From: Bacillota bacterium
Lineage (GTDB): Bacteria > Bacillota > Bacilli > Paenibacillales > NBRC-103111
Direction of reading: 5' to 3'
Length of the DNA: 35,547 bases
Assembly (NCBI GenBank): GCA_023393235.1
Contig: JAEWMH010000219.1
Span: forward strand, 1-35,547
The notes below the pieces were generated by a model. It was not told the DNA's origin. It saw only the letters and a program-made list of their open reading frames with translations, and ran no database searches. Both the position numbers and the translations under genes were made by a program. Positions 24,799 to 33,631 of the stretch are shown here, in pieces (position 1 is the stretch's first letter; the number at the start of each line of letters is the position of its first letter).

Positions 24799-25719
24799 AT
24801 GGGACGCGGCAATTCCAGAGGGTTGGGACGTGAGCTTCGCCGGGAATGGGATTTGTATATGCTTCTGATTCCGGGCATTCTCTGCATTCTGCTGTTCAGA
24901 TACACGCCGATGTACGGGATTATCATTGCATTTAAGGATTTCAACATTTTTGACGGGATGGCGGCCAGCCCATGGGTGGGCTTGAAGCACTTCCACAAAC
25001 TATTCACCTATCCCGATTTTTTGCAGGTGTTCAAAAACACCATCATCATCAGCTTAATGAAAATCGGCTTTCTTTTCCCGCTGCCGATCATAGTGGCGAT
25101 TCTCCTCAACGAATTGAAGAATATGATCTTCAAGCGCACCATCCAAACCGTGATCTACCTGCCCCACTTTCTCTCTTGGGTTATTGTCAGCGGCCTGTTC
25201 ATCGACATCCTGTCCTCCAACGGCGGCCTGGTGAACAAAGCGCTGGAGGCTATGGGCTTTACCCCAATCTCGTTTTTTATGGATAATGATGTGTTCCGGG
25301 GTGTACTGGTTACATCGGCAGGCTGGAAGGAAACCGGCTGGAGCACAATCGTGTATCTGGCGGCATTCTCTACCATCGACCCGCAGCTGTACGAAGCGGC
25401 CCGGATGGACGGGGCGGGACGCTTGAAACAAGTGTGGCATATTACACTGCCGGGTATAGCGCCTACCATTCTCCTCATGTTTATTCTCCGCCTCGGCAGT
25501 ATTCTGGAGGCCGGCACCGAGCAGATACTGGTCATGTACAACCCTACCGTTTACAAAACCGCCGACGTAATCGGCTCCTACGTATACCGGATGGGCTTGG
25601 GCAATCAGGATTACAGCTTTACCACAGCAGTCGGTTTGTTCGAGTCCGTTATCGCCTTCGTCCTGGTTATTTCGGGCAATGCCTTAAGCCGGAAATATCT
25701 GGAGAGGGGTATCTGGTAA
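24799..25719 (+). CDS. ABC transporter permease, LplB type
   Basis: 306 residues with the hallmark N-terminus of this subfamily: REWDLYMLLIPGILCILLFRYTPMYG, followed by IAFKDFNIFDG. About six membrane segments. The EAA loop reads YEAARMDGAGRLKQVWHITLPGIAP. These permeases serve oligosaccharide transporters in Paenibacillus and Bacillus (the lplABC and ytcP group). GAGGAGGG precedes the ATG. First gene of the transport operon; no ATPase gene nearby. Confidence 0.93.
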   Translation: MGRGNSRGLGRELRREWDLYMLLIPGILCILLFRYTPMYGIIIAFKDFNIFDGMAASPWVGLKHFHKLFTYPDFLQVFKNTIIISLMKIGFLFPLPIIVAILLNELKNMIFKRTIQTVIYLPHFLSWVIVSGLFIDILSSNGGLVNKALEAMGFTPISFFMDNDVFRGVLVTSAGWKETGWSTIVYLAAFSTIDPQLYEAARMDGAGRLKQVWHITLPGIAPTILLMFILRLGSILEAGTEQILVMYNPTVYKTADVIGSYVYRMGLGNQDYSFTTAVGLFESVIAFVLVISGNALSRKYLERGIW

Positions 25720-25758
25720 TGAGGGCAAACACTGGCATCAAGAAAGGAGAGTGGAGCG

Positions 25759-26724
25759 ATGGCTGACATGAATCTCCAGGCAGGAGCGCCGGAAGCGGCA
25801 GGCCGTCCCCATATGGCAGGACCGGCAGGAACGAAGCAGACCGGACGCAATGCCATCCGGAGCAGCATTTCCGAAAGAATATTCAATATATGTAACTATC
25901 TCTTCTTCATTCTGGTGGGCTTCACCACACTGGTTCCGTTTGTGAACCTGATCGCCAAGTCCCTGAGCAGTGAGCATGCCGTTATATCAGGAAGAGTAAA
26001 CCTCATCCCCATCGACATCCAATTTGGCACCTACAAGTACGTCATGCAAGACAGCATGTTCCTGAATTCGCTGAAGATTTCCGTTATTCTCACCCTGGTC
26101 GGCACCTTCCTGAGTCTGCTGGTGACCACCGTTACCGCCTATCCCTTGTCCAAGCCCAATTTGAGGGGGCGGAAGTGGCTTTTGCTGATGTTTATTTTCA
26201 CCATGCTGTTCAGCGGTGGGTTGATCCCCATGTATCTCCTGATGCAGAACCTGCATCTGGTGAACAAGCTGCCGGTGCTGTTCCTGCCGGGTATGGTGAA
26301 TGTGTTCAATATGCTGATTATCAAAAACTACTTTGAAGGTCTGCCCGACGGTTTGGAGGAATCCGCCAAGCTGGATGGCGCCGGCAATATCCGGGTCCTG
26401 GTATCCGTGGTGCTGCCGCTCTCGCTGCCGGTGCTGGCTACCATCGCCCTGTTTTTTGCCGTAGGGTACTGGAACGACTATTTCGCCTCCATGATCTACA
26501 TCACCAATCCGGAATTGAAGCCGCTGCAGCTGTATCTGAAGGAGCTTTTGGTGGCATCCAGCGGGGACTTCCTGAAGGACAACATCGATGCGGCATTGAA
26601 CACCACACCCCAGTCCATCCAGGCGGCATCCATCCTGCTGGCCACCATCCCGATCCTGCTGGTCTATCCGTTCCTGCAGAAGTATTTCGTCAAGGGTGTG
26701 CTGGTGGGTTCCGTAAAGGGGTAG
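25759..26724 (+). CDS. carbohydrate ABC transporter permease, YtcP/LplC type
   Basis: 321 residues. A polar Ala/Gly-rich N-terminus of about 35 residues precedes RIFNICNYLFFILVGFTTLVPF, and NLIAKSLSS follows. The subfamily motif FTMLFSGGLIPMYLL near residue 155 is clear. The EAA-like loop reads EESAKLDGAGNIRVLVSVVLPLSLP. It ends LQKYFVKGVLVGSVKG, the standard terminus of this family. AAAGGAGA precedes the ATG. It pairs with the permease 39 bases upstream. Confidence 0.93.
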   Translation: MADMNLQAGAPEAAGRPHMAGPAGTKQTGRNAIRSSISERIFNICNYLFFILVGFTTLVPFVNLIAKSLSSEHAVISGRVNLIPIDIQFGTYKYVMQDSMFLNSLKISVILTLVGTFLSLLVTTVTAYPLSKPNLRGRKWLLLMFIFTMLFSGGLIPMYLLMQNLHLVNKLPVLFLPGMVNVFNMLIIKNYFEGLPDGLEESAKLDGAGNIRVLVSVVLPLSLPVLATIALFFAVGYWNDYFASMIYITNPELKPLQLYLKELLVASSGDFLKDNIDAALNTTPQSIQAASILLATIPILLVYPFLQKYFVKGVLVGSVKG

Positions 26725-26755
26725 GCATAGGAGTCTGTCCAGCACATGCAAAGGT

Positions 26756-26789
26756 GAATCCATATTCAAAAGGGAGAATCAATATTCAA
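26756..26789. repeat. paired direct repeats GAATCMATATTCAA
   Basis: GAATCCATATTCAA (26756-26769) and GAATCAATATTCAA (26776-26789) differ at one base and start exactly 20 bases apart, about two helical turns. The core recurs inverted at 26930-26942. Such same-face repeats suit a dimeric or AraC-type regulator, but binding is only inferred. Confidence 0.5.
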
Positions 26790-26946
26790 CAACATGAAAC
26801 GGGAAGGATAGGTTGGCTTGAGGGCGAGTTTTTTGGCGGCTTTGACCCCTTCTAATTCATTCAATCAAAGCCGACAAAACGTGTTTGAGCATCCAAGCCA
26901 AGCCTATCCTGGTAGTGAATGCTGTCCTGTGAATATTGATTCTCCC
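26772..26946. repeat. long nested hairpin, candidate MITE or mRNA structure
   Basis: Three sets of arms nest. The outer 17-bp arms match perfectly (26772-26788 GGGAGAATCAATATTCA with 26930-26946). The middle arms are GGATAGGTTGGCTTG (26806-26820) with CAAGCCAAGCCTATCC (26894-26909), one bulge. The inner arms are CGGCTTTGA (26837-26845) with TCAAAGCCG (26865-26873), flanked by GTTTT/AAAAC. There is no reading frame inside. It lies between the second permease and the binding-protein gene. Terminal inverted repeats suggest a small non-autonomous element, but no clear target duplication is visible. Confidence 0.7.
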
Positions 26947-27070
26947 AGGCACCACACTATGATTTCGGGGTCCCTGCAAAAGTAACCGGAATAACATAAG
27001 GGAAGCCGGGGACAACTCCTGTGCTTCACTTTGCGGGGAATGATTATATTCATCTTAGGGAGGTAAGTCC
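26947..27070 (+). other. leader region of the third binding-protein gene
   Basis: About 124 bases after the long hairpin with no gene. It ends in TTAGGGAGGTAAGTCC, a strong ribosome site. TATATT is present about 25 bases before the start but lacks a well-spaced -35, so I do not call a promoter. Confidence 0.4.
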
Positions 27071-28591
27071 ATGTTGAAAAAATCAGTTGTACTGGCAAGT
27101 GTAGTGGCATTATCGGTTCTTGGCACGGCCTGTGGCGGATCCTCGGATTCCGGCTCCACCGCTTCCACCGCTCCGTCCGGAGGGGCTGCTGTATCCCCGG
27201 CGGCTTCATCGGGGCCCAAGGCTCCTTTGCGGATGCTCATGCAATACGGGCGTTTTGATCCCAACAAGGACTTTACCGCCGGCCTCATCAAAGAAAAAAC
27301 CGGTTACGATGTCACCTACGACATGCTTCCCGCCGAAAACTATGATGAAAAGCTGAACCTGATGGTCGCCAACAAGGAAGAATTCGATGTCATGAAGCTG
27401 AGCGCCACCCAATTCTTCAAGCTGGCCACCTCCGGTGCCCTGGAGCCGTTGGATGATCTGGTGAATAAGTTCGGTCCCAATGTCAATCAGGCCATCAAGC
27501 CCCAATCCTGGACCAGCACCACCATCGACGGCAAAAAATATGCCATTCCCGAAACCGGCTCCGGCGTTTCCGTAGGCGAAGAGCTGATCGTCCGCCAGGA
27601 TTGGCTGGATGAGCTGGGCCTCAAAATGCCCACAACCCCGGATGAGCTGTATACCGTTCTGAAAACCATCAAGGAAAAGAAAAATATCGTTCCGCTGACG
27701 GGCAGCAAGGACTCCCTCTACGGTGATATTGCCGCCGCCTTCGGCGTTCCTTACGGCAGCACCTCGGATTGGGTACTGAAGGACGGCAAGCTGGTCCACA
27801 AGGCCGAGCTTCCGGAGATGAAGGAATTCCTGACCTACATGAACAAGCTGAATGCCGAAGGTCTGCTGGATCCCGAGCTGGCCATCAACACCGCCGCTAA
27901 GGCCATCGAGAAATTCACCAGCGGCAAAGCGGCCGTCTACAAGCTGGCCTGGTGGAACGCACCCAACACCATGACTGCTCTGACCAAAAACTTCCCGGAA
28001 GCCAAGGTATCTGTTATGCCTTTCCTGAAGGGCAAGGACGGCAAGGTCTCCCTGAGTGTCACCAACGGCACTAGCTGGTATATCGCCATTCCTAAGTATT
28101 CCAAGCATAAAGAGGATGCCATGAAACTGTTGAACGCCAAGCTGGAAAAAGAAACCTTCAAGAGCTTGGCCATCGGTATCCAAGGGACCCACCATGAGGT
28201 GAAGGACGGTAAATACTTCCCGATCCTGCCCAAGTTTAACGATGACCTGACCAACGGCAGTGTGTTCATGACTGGTGTGGATGAAACCAACTATCCCATC
28301 TACTGGCAGGCACGTGTGCGCAAGGACCCCGTTCTCCAGAAGTTCTATGAGGATTTCCAAAAGAACGCCGAAGGCAAGCTGGTGGAGGATCCTATGTCCT
28401 TCGCTCCGCCTATCGACGCCATCTCCAAGAACAAACAAAAGCTCACCAAGCTTCTGGATGACAATGTCATCAAGTTTATCAGCGGCTCCGAGCCGGTTGC
28501 CAACTATGACAAGTTCCTGACCCAATGGAAGGCAGAAGGCGGAACAGAAACCATCAAGGCCGCCAACGACTGGTACACCACTAAAAAGTAA
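27071..28591 (+). CDS. extracellular substrate-binding lipoprotein (LipO/YtcQ type)
   Basis: 506 residues. Signal peptide with lipobox LGTAC (Cys21) and a Ser/Ala/Pro-rich tether. The family 1 solute-binding fold shows LRMLMQYGRFDPNKDFTAGLI, YAIPETGSGVSVGEELIVRQDWLDELG and a C-terminal YDKFLTQWKAEGGTETIKAANDWY. The order permease-permease-lipoprotein is standard for this transporter class in Paenibacillus. It is probably the dedicated receptor of the two upstream permeases. Lys-rich composition and frequent AAG codons fit high expression. A hairpin with arms 28702-28711/28725-28734 lies between it and the large hydrolase gene. Confidence 0.92.
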   Translation: MLKKSVVLASVVALSVLGTACGGSSDSGSTASTAPSGGAAVSPAASSGPKAPLRMLMQYGRFDPNKDFTAGLIKEKTGYDVTYDMLPAENYDEKLNLMVANKEEFDVMKLSATQFFKLATSGALEPLDDLVNKFGPNVNQAIKPQSWTSTTIDGKKYAIPETGSGVSVGEELIVRQDWLDELGLKMPTTPDELYTVLKTIKEKKNIVPLTGSKDSLYGDIAAAFGVPYGSTSDWVLKDGKLVHKAELPEMKEFLTYMNKLNAEGLLDPELAINTAAKAIEKFTSGKAAVYKLAWWNAPNTMTALTKNFPEAKVSVMPFLKGKDGKVSLSVTNGTSWYIAIPKYSKHKEDAMKLLNAKLEKETFKSLAIGIQGTHHEVKDGKYFPILPKFNDDLTNGSVFMTGVDETNYPIYWQARVRKDPVLQKFYEDFQKNAEGKLVEDPMSFAPPIDAISKNKQKLTKLLDDNVIKFISGSEPVANYDKFLTQWKAEGGTETIKAANDWYTTKK

Positions 28592-28701
28592 CAGACTCCG
28601 GCGAAATGAAGCATATATTTCCCCGCAGCTCCTAAGCAGCCAGACCCGTGCGCCCCGGACAGGGGAGCGGACTCCGGCAGCAGCATAGAATCGGCAGCAC
28701 A

Positions 28702-28737
28702 CACAGGCAGCACGCGATGAAGCGGCTGCCTGTGGTT
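28702..28737 (+). terminator. hairpin after the binding-protein gene, possible weak terminator
   Basis: CACAGGCAGC (28702-28711) pairs perfectly with GCTGCCTGTG (28725-28734), followed only by GTTT. It may terminate partially. A second smaller hairpin, CCCGGC/GCCGGG (28784-28800), follows before the hydrolase gene. Confidence 0.5.
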
Positions 28738-28835
28738 TAGAATCGGAGGAATTTCACCTGTTGGGGACGCCGGGACAACATAGCCCGGCCCTGTGCCGGG
28801 AATCAGCACCATATCCCATCCCGTCAGGAGTGTGA

Positions 28836-31800
28836 ATGATGACCTTCGTTTCTGTCAGAAAAAACATGGCATTATGGACTGTTGTACTGCTGATTGCTGC
28901 TCTGCTTGCCCCGATTTTTCCGGTTGGCGCCTTTACCGCTTCGGCGGCGGAGCCGGACGGAGAGGCAGCTGGTATTCCCGGAATAACCAGTGTTACAGAA
29001 AATGTGTATTCGGTTACCGACGCCGTGTATTTGGTTTCCGCTAACGGGAATCAGAAGCTTATGATGAATTGGATTAATTACAACACAGATGCCCCTCCGC
29101 AAAAAGCAGATTATGCTGCCCTTTTTACCAGTGGGGCAGGTGTTACCAACAATAAGGACCATCCCAACGAGGTTTATGTAAAAAATAAAAATCTTGCCAT
29201 TGCTGTAGATGCTTCAGGTGTGGTTACGAATATTTATGGTCCGAAGGAAAAAAATCCGGCGCCCGATAGCGGAACACCTACTGAATGGGAGGATAATCAA
29301 TTTGTCCCCATCCCGCAAGGCGGTTATGTGGTGCTGGCCAGCGACAGCGCCTGGGGAAGCTCCGTATTTCGCAAGCCCTTATACAAAGACTATCGGATCG
29401 GCCATCAGGTAACCCTCGTCAAAGGGACCCAAACCCTGACTGCCGCCGATTTCCTGAACCTTCCGCCGGCTTTGGCGTTGACCACGGCGTCAGGCACGGA
29501 GGTTTCCTTGCCCACCTTCAAGGTAGCAGGGAAAATTGATCAATACGCAGCAGACCTCAATCTTGCTGTTAAGGTTGGGGAAACGGCTGCTGTCATTAGC
29601 GCAGACGGAAGCTTCACCGCCACGGTTTCCTTGAAGGCTGGACTGAATACCTTAACCGTCCAGCTGCTTTCCGGAGCTTCCATTTTGGATACGGAAACGG
29701 TCACGGTGACCTACAAGCCTGTTGTGGCGGGCAATGGGGTGGAGGTAGAGGCTGCCCCGGAGGATATCACCGTTAATATTGAAGGACCCCGAAAGAAAAT
29801 CGACTACATCGACCAGGATATCACCGGTATCGATAATATTATTGCGTTGTTCACCCGGGAGTCCGGAAATACCATCACGGTTCCCAAAAATAATGTGGCA
29901 GTACAGGTGGGAGCCGACAGCAAGGTGATGCAGGTGGTTAACCCCGCCTCGAGTGGCGGCGGAGCCCCCAATTGGGCCGGTCCCACGGAGCTGGCCATTC
30001 CCCAAGGCGGCTACGTGCTGTATGCCCAGGATACCAGCTATGCCAACAATGACATCAAACGTTTTTTGGCTACCAAGTTCAAGGTTGGGGATGTGATTAA
30101 GCTTCGCAAAAACGGTGAGGTGGTGCCGGTTACGGAGCTGATGAGCGGCCGGGTCAAGCTGACCCTGGACAATTACCAGATGGTCACCTCTACGAAAGCG
30201 CAGGAGCTGATCAGCGGGAATATTAGCGACGCGGAGGGTCTTGCCGCCGTGCAGCTGCTGATTAACGGCACACCTGTGCCTGTGACGGCGGACGGTACGT
30301 TTTCCTACAGCTATTCCCTTCAGGCTGGCATCAACTATGTCAATGTGAAGGTGATGAAAAATGGTGCGGAGAATACAAGCCGTGACCTGGTTATTTTCAG
30401 CCGGCCGGGTTTTACCTCCAACAAGGGTGTAATCCTGTGGGTGGATCAGGCCGCCAATGCCCGGAAATTCCAGACCAGCGAGCATGTGTACGAATTCCTG
30501 AAGAAGGCCAAGGATAACGGGGTTACGGAAGTGGTCTTTGACGTGAAGGGTGTGGAAGGATACGCCTCTTATAAGAAGAATGATCTGACCGGGCGTCCTT
30601 ATGTCAGTGAGATTACGGCTCCGGCCAAGGCTGGATCAAACCCGGATCTGGATCTGCTGGAGGAATTCGTTACCCATGGGCACGCTTTGGGGCTGAAAAT
30701 CCATGCGGCGATTAATGTATTCGCCGAAGGCTCCATTGCCAGCAATGAATATGCCGTATTAGACAATCACTTGGATTGGGAGGAACGGATTTACGTTCCC
30801 GAAAACAATGGACAGATCAAGCGTGTGCGGGAGAGCGCCAAGCAGGGATTGGTGGCTTTTGTGAATCCCTCCAACGATGAAGTCCGCCAGTATGAGCTGA
30901 AGACCTTCGAAGAGGTCATCAAAAACTACGATGTGGACGGTGTGGTCCATGACCGGGGCCGTTATGACAATGAGTCGGCGGATTTCAGCGATCTGACCCG
31001 GGCCAAATTCGAGACCTTCCTCCAGGCTAAAGGCAAACAGCTTCAAAATTGGCCTGCGGATGTGTTTTCCTACAACGGCACAACCCGGGTGAACGGGCCG
31101 CTGATTCAGGATTGGTGGGAATTCCGCTCGGGCACCATCAAGAGCTTTTTCGGCGAAGTGAAGAATCTGGTGGATTCCTATGAGTCCTCTACCGGCAGGA
31201 CCATCCAGGCCTCCGCTTATGTGGGCTCCTGGTACGAAACCTACTATCTGAACGGTGTAAACTGGGGCAGCCCCAACTTCCGTTTTGACAGCAGATTGGG
31301 CTTGAAGGATGAATATGTGTATACACCGGGGTATTATGAGACCGGATATATCGAGTATATCGATTTCCTGATGATCGGGGCCTATCAGACCACCGGGCAA
31401 GAGGTTGAAAAGTATATTACCCTGGGCAACATTGTGACCAATGGGGAAATTCCTCTATATGCGGGGATTGCCTTGACTAACGTCCAGGCGCCTGAGCTGC
31501 AGCGTGAGGTGTTCCAGTCCGGGTTGGCCAACACCAACGGCTTGATGCTGTTCGATGCCTCCCAGGTGAACTGGCCCATCGCTTCTGCTGCTCTGAAAAA
31601 TCAGGTATATGTGAAGGACTACCAAGTAGGCTTCAGCCTGCCGGGCAAACCGGAACAGTTCCTGGAAGGGAACTTCCATAACATTAACCTGATCGAAGGA
31701 AATATTAACGCCTATACGGATTCCTTCGGCTATTCCACCGGAACCTCCCGTTTTGGGGTTGAGGTTGTGGTTGGGGCAGATGGAACGGTCTCCAAGGTTC

Positions 31801-33530
31801 TGAACCGGAACCAAGCCATTAACTGGAGCTGGGGTTCCCCGGAGGAAAATAACAGTGTAATTCCTGCCGACGGTTTTGTCATCTCCACTCTGGACCCGTC
31901 CGGCACCCGGACCAAACGCCAGCTTGTGGCCAATGCCTTTAAGGCGGGTGACACAGTACGTGGCGCATTGCTCAGCGGCTACCTTCCTTATGAGGGATTA
32001 AAAACAGCCGACAGCCAAATTGCGATGAAAGGCAATGTTGACGTTCTGGGCAAGGGTACTGCACAGGTACAGGTAGCGGGCAAAGCGGCTGCTGTCAGCA
32101 GCACCGGCGACTTCCAGGCCACTGTTCCGCTGGTGGTGGGTGCCAACTCCGTTACCATGGCCGTGTATGTGGACGGCTACAAAACCAATGAGAAAACCGT
32201 CCAGGTTACCCGGACCGAAAGCACGGGCAACGGTAATACGGGAGGCGGCTCCTCCAGCTATGGCGGAGGCGGCGGAACGCCGGATTTGGTTCAAAAAACG
32301 GCAATTACCGGTCCGGACGGGACTGCAGGTACGCTCTTCCGGATTGATGAAGGGCAATTGGCTGCCAAGCTGAAGACGCTGGCGGAGGCTGCCGGTACGG
32401 CGGGCGGCCAGCAGGAGCTGCTTATTCCGGCAACGGACAATAGCACTACTGCTGCCCAAGGTGTGGTGACGGTAAGTATTCCGGTAAGCCCGTTTGCGGC
32501 AGCGGCCGGCACTTTGCCCAGCGGCGGAAAAATTGTGGTTCAAACCAATTTAGGCGAGGTTGTATTGCCTGTGAATGTCCTCTCCCAGTGGACAACGGGC
32601 ACTGCGGCAGGCAAACATATGGAGCTGAGCCTGAGACCGGTCTCCGGGGCAGCACAAACCACCCTGGCCGGCAAGCTTCAGGCTAAGGGGGGCTCCAGTC
32701 TGGTGGAAGCGGTGGAGCTCAGTTTGGGAGTGAAGGAGGGGGAAACCCTTAGCATGCTTTCTCTTCCTGCCAACAGCAAAGGTATGCTGAGTTTGTCTTT
32801 GGTAACAGATGCGGCCCCTGGTCAACTTACTGTGATGAAGCTGAATAAGGAGGGCGGACTGTCCTTCGTGCCGGCCAAGGTTGGGACGGCAGCTTCCGGC
32901 CGGGTGAATGCCCAGGTGCGTCTGGATAGTGCGGCCGTTACCTTGGCGGTGGCCCATGTGGATCCGGTTTCCTATGGCGATATGACCGGTCATTGGGCCG
33001 AGCAGGCAGTCGGTCTGTTGTCCTCCAAGCTGGTTGTGGACGGCATGGAGGGGGGCCTCTTCCAGCCGGAATCCCTGCTGACCCGGGCACAGTATGCGGC
33101 TATGCTGGTGCGGGCCTTGGGACTTGAGGCCTCCGCTGCGGCGGCAGGCGGCACCTTCACGGATGTGACTGCGGATTCCTGGTATGCTTCAACTGTACTT
33201 GCAGCTGTAAATGCCGGGATTACCGACGGTTATGAGGACGGCAGCTTCCGTCCGGAGGCGCGGATCACCCGTGAGGAAATGGCAGTGATGCTGAACCGGG
33301 CGTTACATGCAGTAGACACCGCTCCTGCGGCGGATGCTTCTGCGCTGGCCGGGCTGTCCGACAGTGGGGAGCTTGCCGATTGGTCCCGTGATGCTGTGTC
33401 TGCACTGGTAGCAAACGGCCTGCTTAACGGGCGCACAGACGGCTTTGCTCCCGCGGCGGATGCCACCCGGGCCGAAGCTGCAGCCGTACTCCAACGGTTT
33501 CTGGGATATCTGGAAGCTAACTGGTTCTAA
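28836..33530 (+). CDS. S-layer-anchored GHL10-type glycoside hydrolase with repeated modules
   Basis: 1564 residues. Signal peptide 1-38 (cleavage ASAA-EP). Three copies of an unrecognised module of about 130 residues (about 51-209, 301-438, 925-1050), each followed by an Ig-like or glucodextranase-B-like beta domain (210-295, 440-525, 1058-1128). The catalytic domain (about 529-923) resembles the GHL10/DUF187 family: ILWVDQAANARKF, VVFDVKGVEG, AFVNPSNDEVRQYELKTFEE, DGVVHDRGRYDNESADFS, WWEFR, DFLMIGAYQT. Candidate catalytic acids are in FDVKG, HDRGRYD and WWEFR; this is inference. A Gly/Ser linker (1129-1148), a beta-rich region of unknown type (1149-1370) and three SLH domains (1378-1564, GDMTGHWAEQAV, FTDVTADSWYA, SGELADWSRDAV) bind it to the cell wall. 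AGGAG precedes two adjacent ATGs. Confidence 0.88.
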   Translation: MMTFVSVRKNMALWTVVLLIAALLAPIFPVGAFTASAAEPDGEAAGIPGITSVTENVYSVTDAVYLVSANGNQKLMMNWINYNTDAPPQKADYAALFTSGAGVTNNKDHPNEVYVKNKNLAIAVDASGVVTNIYGPKEKNPAPDSGTPTEWEDNQFVPIPQGGYVVLASDSAWGSSVFRKPLYKDYRIGHQVTLVKGTQTLTAADFLNLPPALALTTASGTEVSLPTFKVAGKIDQYAADLNLAVKVGETAAVISADGSFTATVSLKAGLNTLTVQLLSGASILDTETVTVTYKPVVAGNGVEVEAAPEDITVNIEGPRKKIDYIDQDITGIDNIIALFTRESGNTITVPKNNVAVQVGADSKVMQVVNPASSGGGAPNWAGPTELAIPQGGYVLYAQDTSYANNDIKRFLATKFKVGDVIKLRKNGEVVPVTELMSGRVKLTLDNYQMVTSTKAQELISGNISDAEGLAAVQLLINGTPVPVTADGTFSYSYSLQAGINYVNVKVMKNGAENTSRDLVIFSRPGFTSNKGVILWVDQAANARKFQTSEHVYEFLKKAKDNGVTEVVFDVKGVEGYASYKKNDLTGRPYVSEITAPAKAGSNPDLDLLEEFVTHGHALGLKIHAAINVFAEGSIASNEYAVLDNHLDWEERIYVPENNGQIKRVRESAKQGLVAFVNPSNDEVRQYELKTFEEVIKNYDVDGVVHDRGRYDNESADFSDLTRAKFETFLQAKGKQLQNWPADVFSYNGTTRVNGPLIQDWWEFRSGTIKSFFGEVKNLVDSYESSTGRTIQASAYVGSWYETYYLNGVNWGSPNFRFDSRLGLKDEYVYTPGYYETGYIEYIDFLMIGAYQTTGQEVEKYITLGNIVTNGEIPLYAGIALTNVQAPELQREVFQSGLANTNGLMLFDASQVNWPIASAALKNQVYVKDYQVGFSLPGKPEQFLEGNFHNINLIEGNINAYTDSFGYSTGTSRFGVEVVVGADGTVSKVLNRNQAINWSWGSPEENNSVIPADGFVISTLDPSGTRTKRQLVANAFKAGDTVRGALLSGYLPYEGLKTADSQIAMKGNVDVLGKGTAQVQVAGKAAAVSSTGDFQATVPLVVGANSVTMAVYVDGYKTNEKTVQVTRTESTGNGNTGGGSSSYGGGGGTPDLVQKTAITGPDGTAGTLFRIDEGQLAAKLKTLAEAAGTAGGQQELLIPATDNSTTAAQGVVTVSIPVSPFAAAAGTLPSGGKIVVQTNLGEVVLPVNVLSQWTTGTAAGKHMELSLRPVSGAAQTTLAGKLQAKGGSSLVEAVELSLGVKEGETLSMLSLPANSKGMLSLSLVTDAAPGQLTVMKLNKEGGLSFVPAKVGTAASGRVNAQVRLDSAAVTLAVAHVDPVSYGDMTGHWAEQAVGLLSSKLVVDGMEGGLFQPESLLTRAQYAAMLVRALGLEASAAAAGGTFTDVTADSWYASTVLAAVNAGITDGYEDGSFRPEARITREEMAVMLNRALHAVDTAPAADASALAGLSDSGELADWSRDAVSALVANGLLNGRTDGFAPAADATRAEAAAVLQRFLGYLEANWF

Positions 33531-33539
33531 GTTTTCCTT

Positions 33540-33578
33540 CAGGGGCAACAACGCGGCAGCTGCTGCGTTGTTGCCCTG
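33540..33578 (+). terminator. strong hairpin between the two GHL10 genes
   Basis: CAGGGGCAACAACGC (33540-33554) pairs with GCGTTGTTGCCCTG (33565-33578) with one bulged G. No T tract follows, so it may attenuate or stabilise rather than fully terminate. Confidence 0.6.
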
Positions 33579-33631
33579 TGCTTATACAAGACGTAGAAGA
33601 TATAAATAGAAGAAAAGGGGGACATCTTTCC

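Noticed and set aside
26772..26946. Riboswitch
   Set aside because: The structure is a simple long stem with no conserved aptamer core that I recognise and no terminator switch visible.
27206..28702. 498-codon open frame on the minus strand
   Set aside because: Shadow of the third binding-protein gene; no ribosome site or recognisable domain.
33531..33631. Upstream start giving the second GHL10 protein a signal peptide
   Set aside because: The frame is open upstream through the hairpin, but the residues encoded are charged and contain no hydrophobic segment; the only good ribosome site serves the ATG at 33632.
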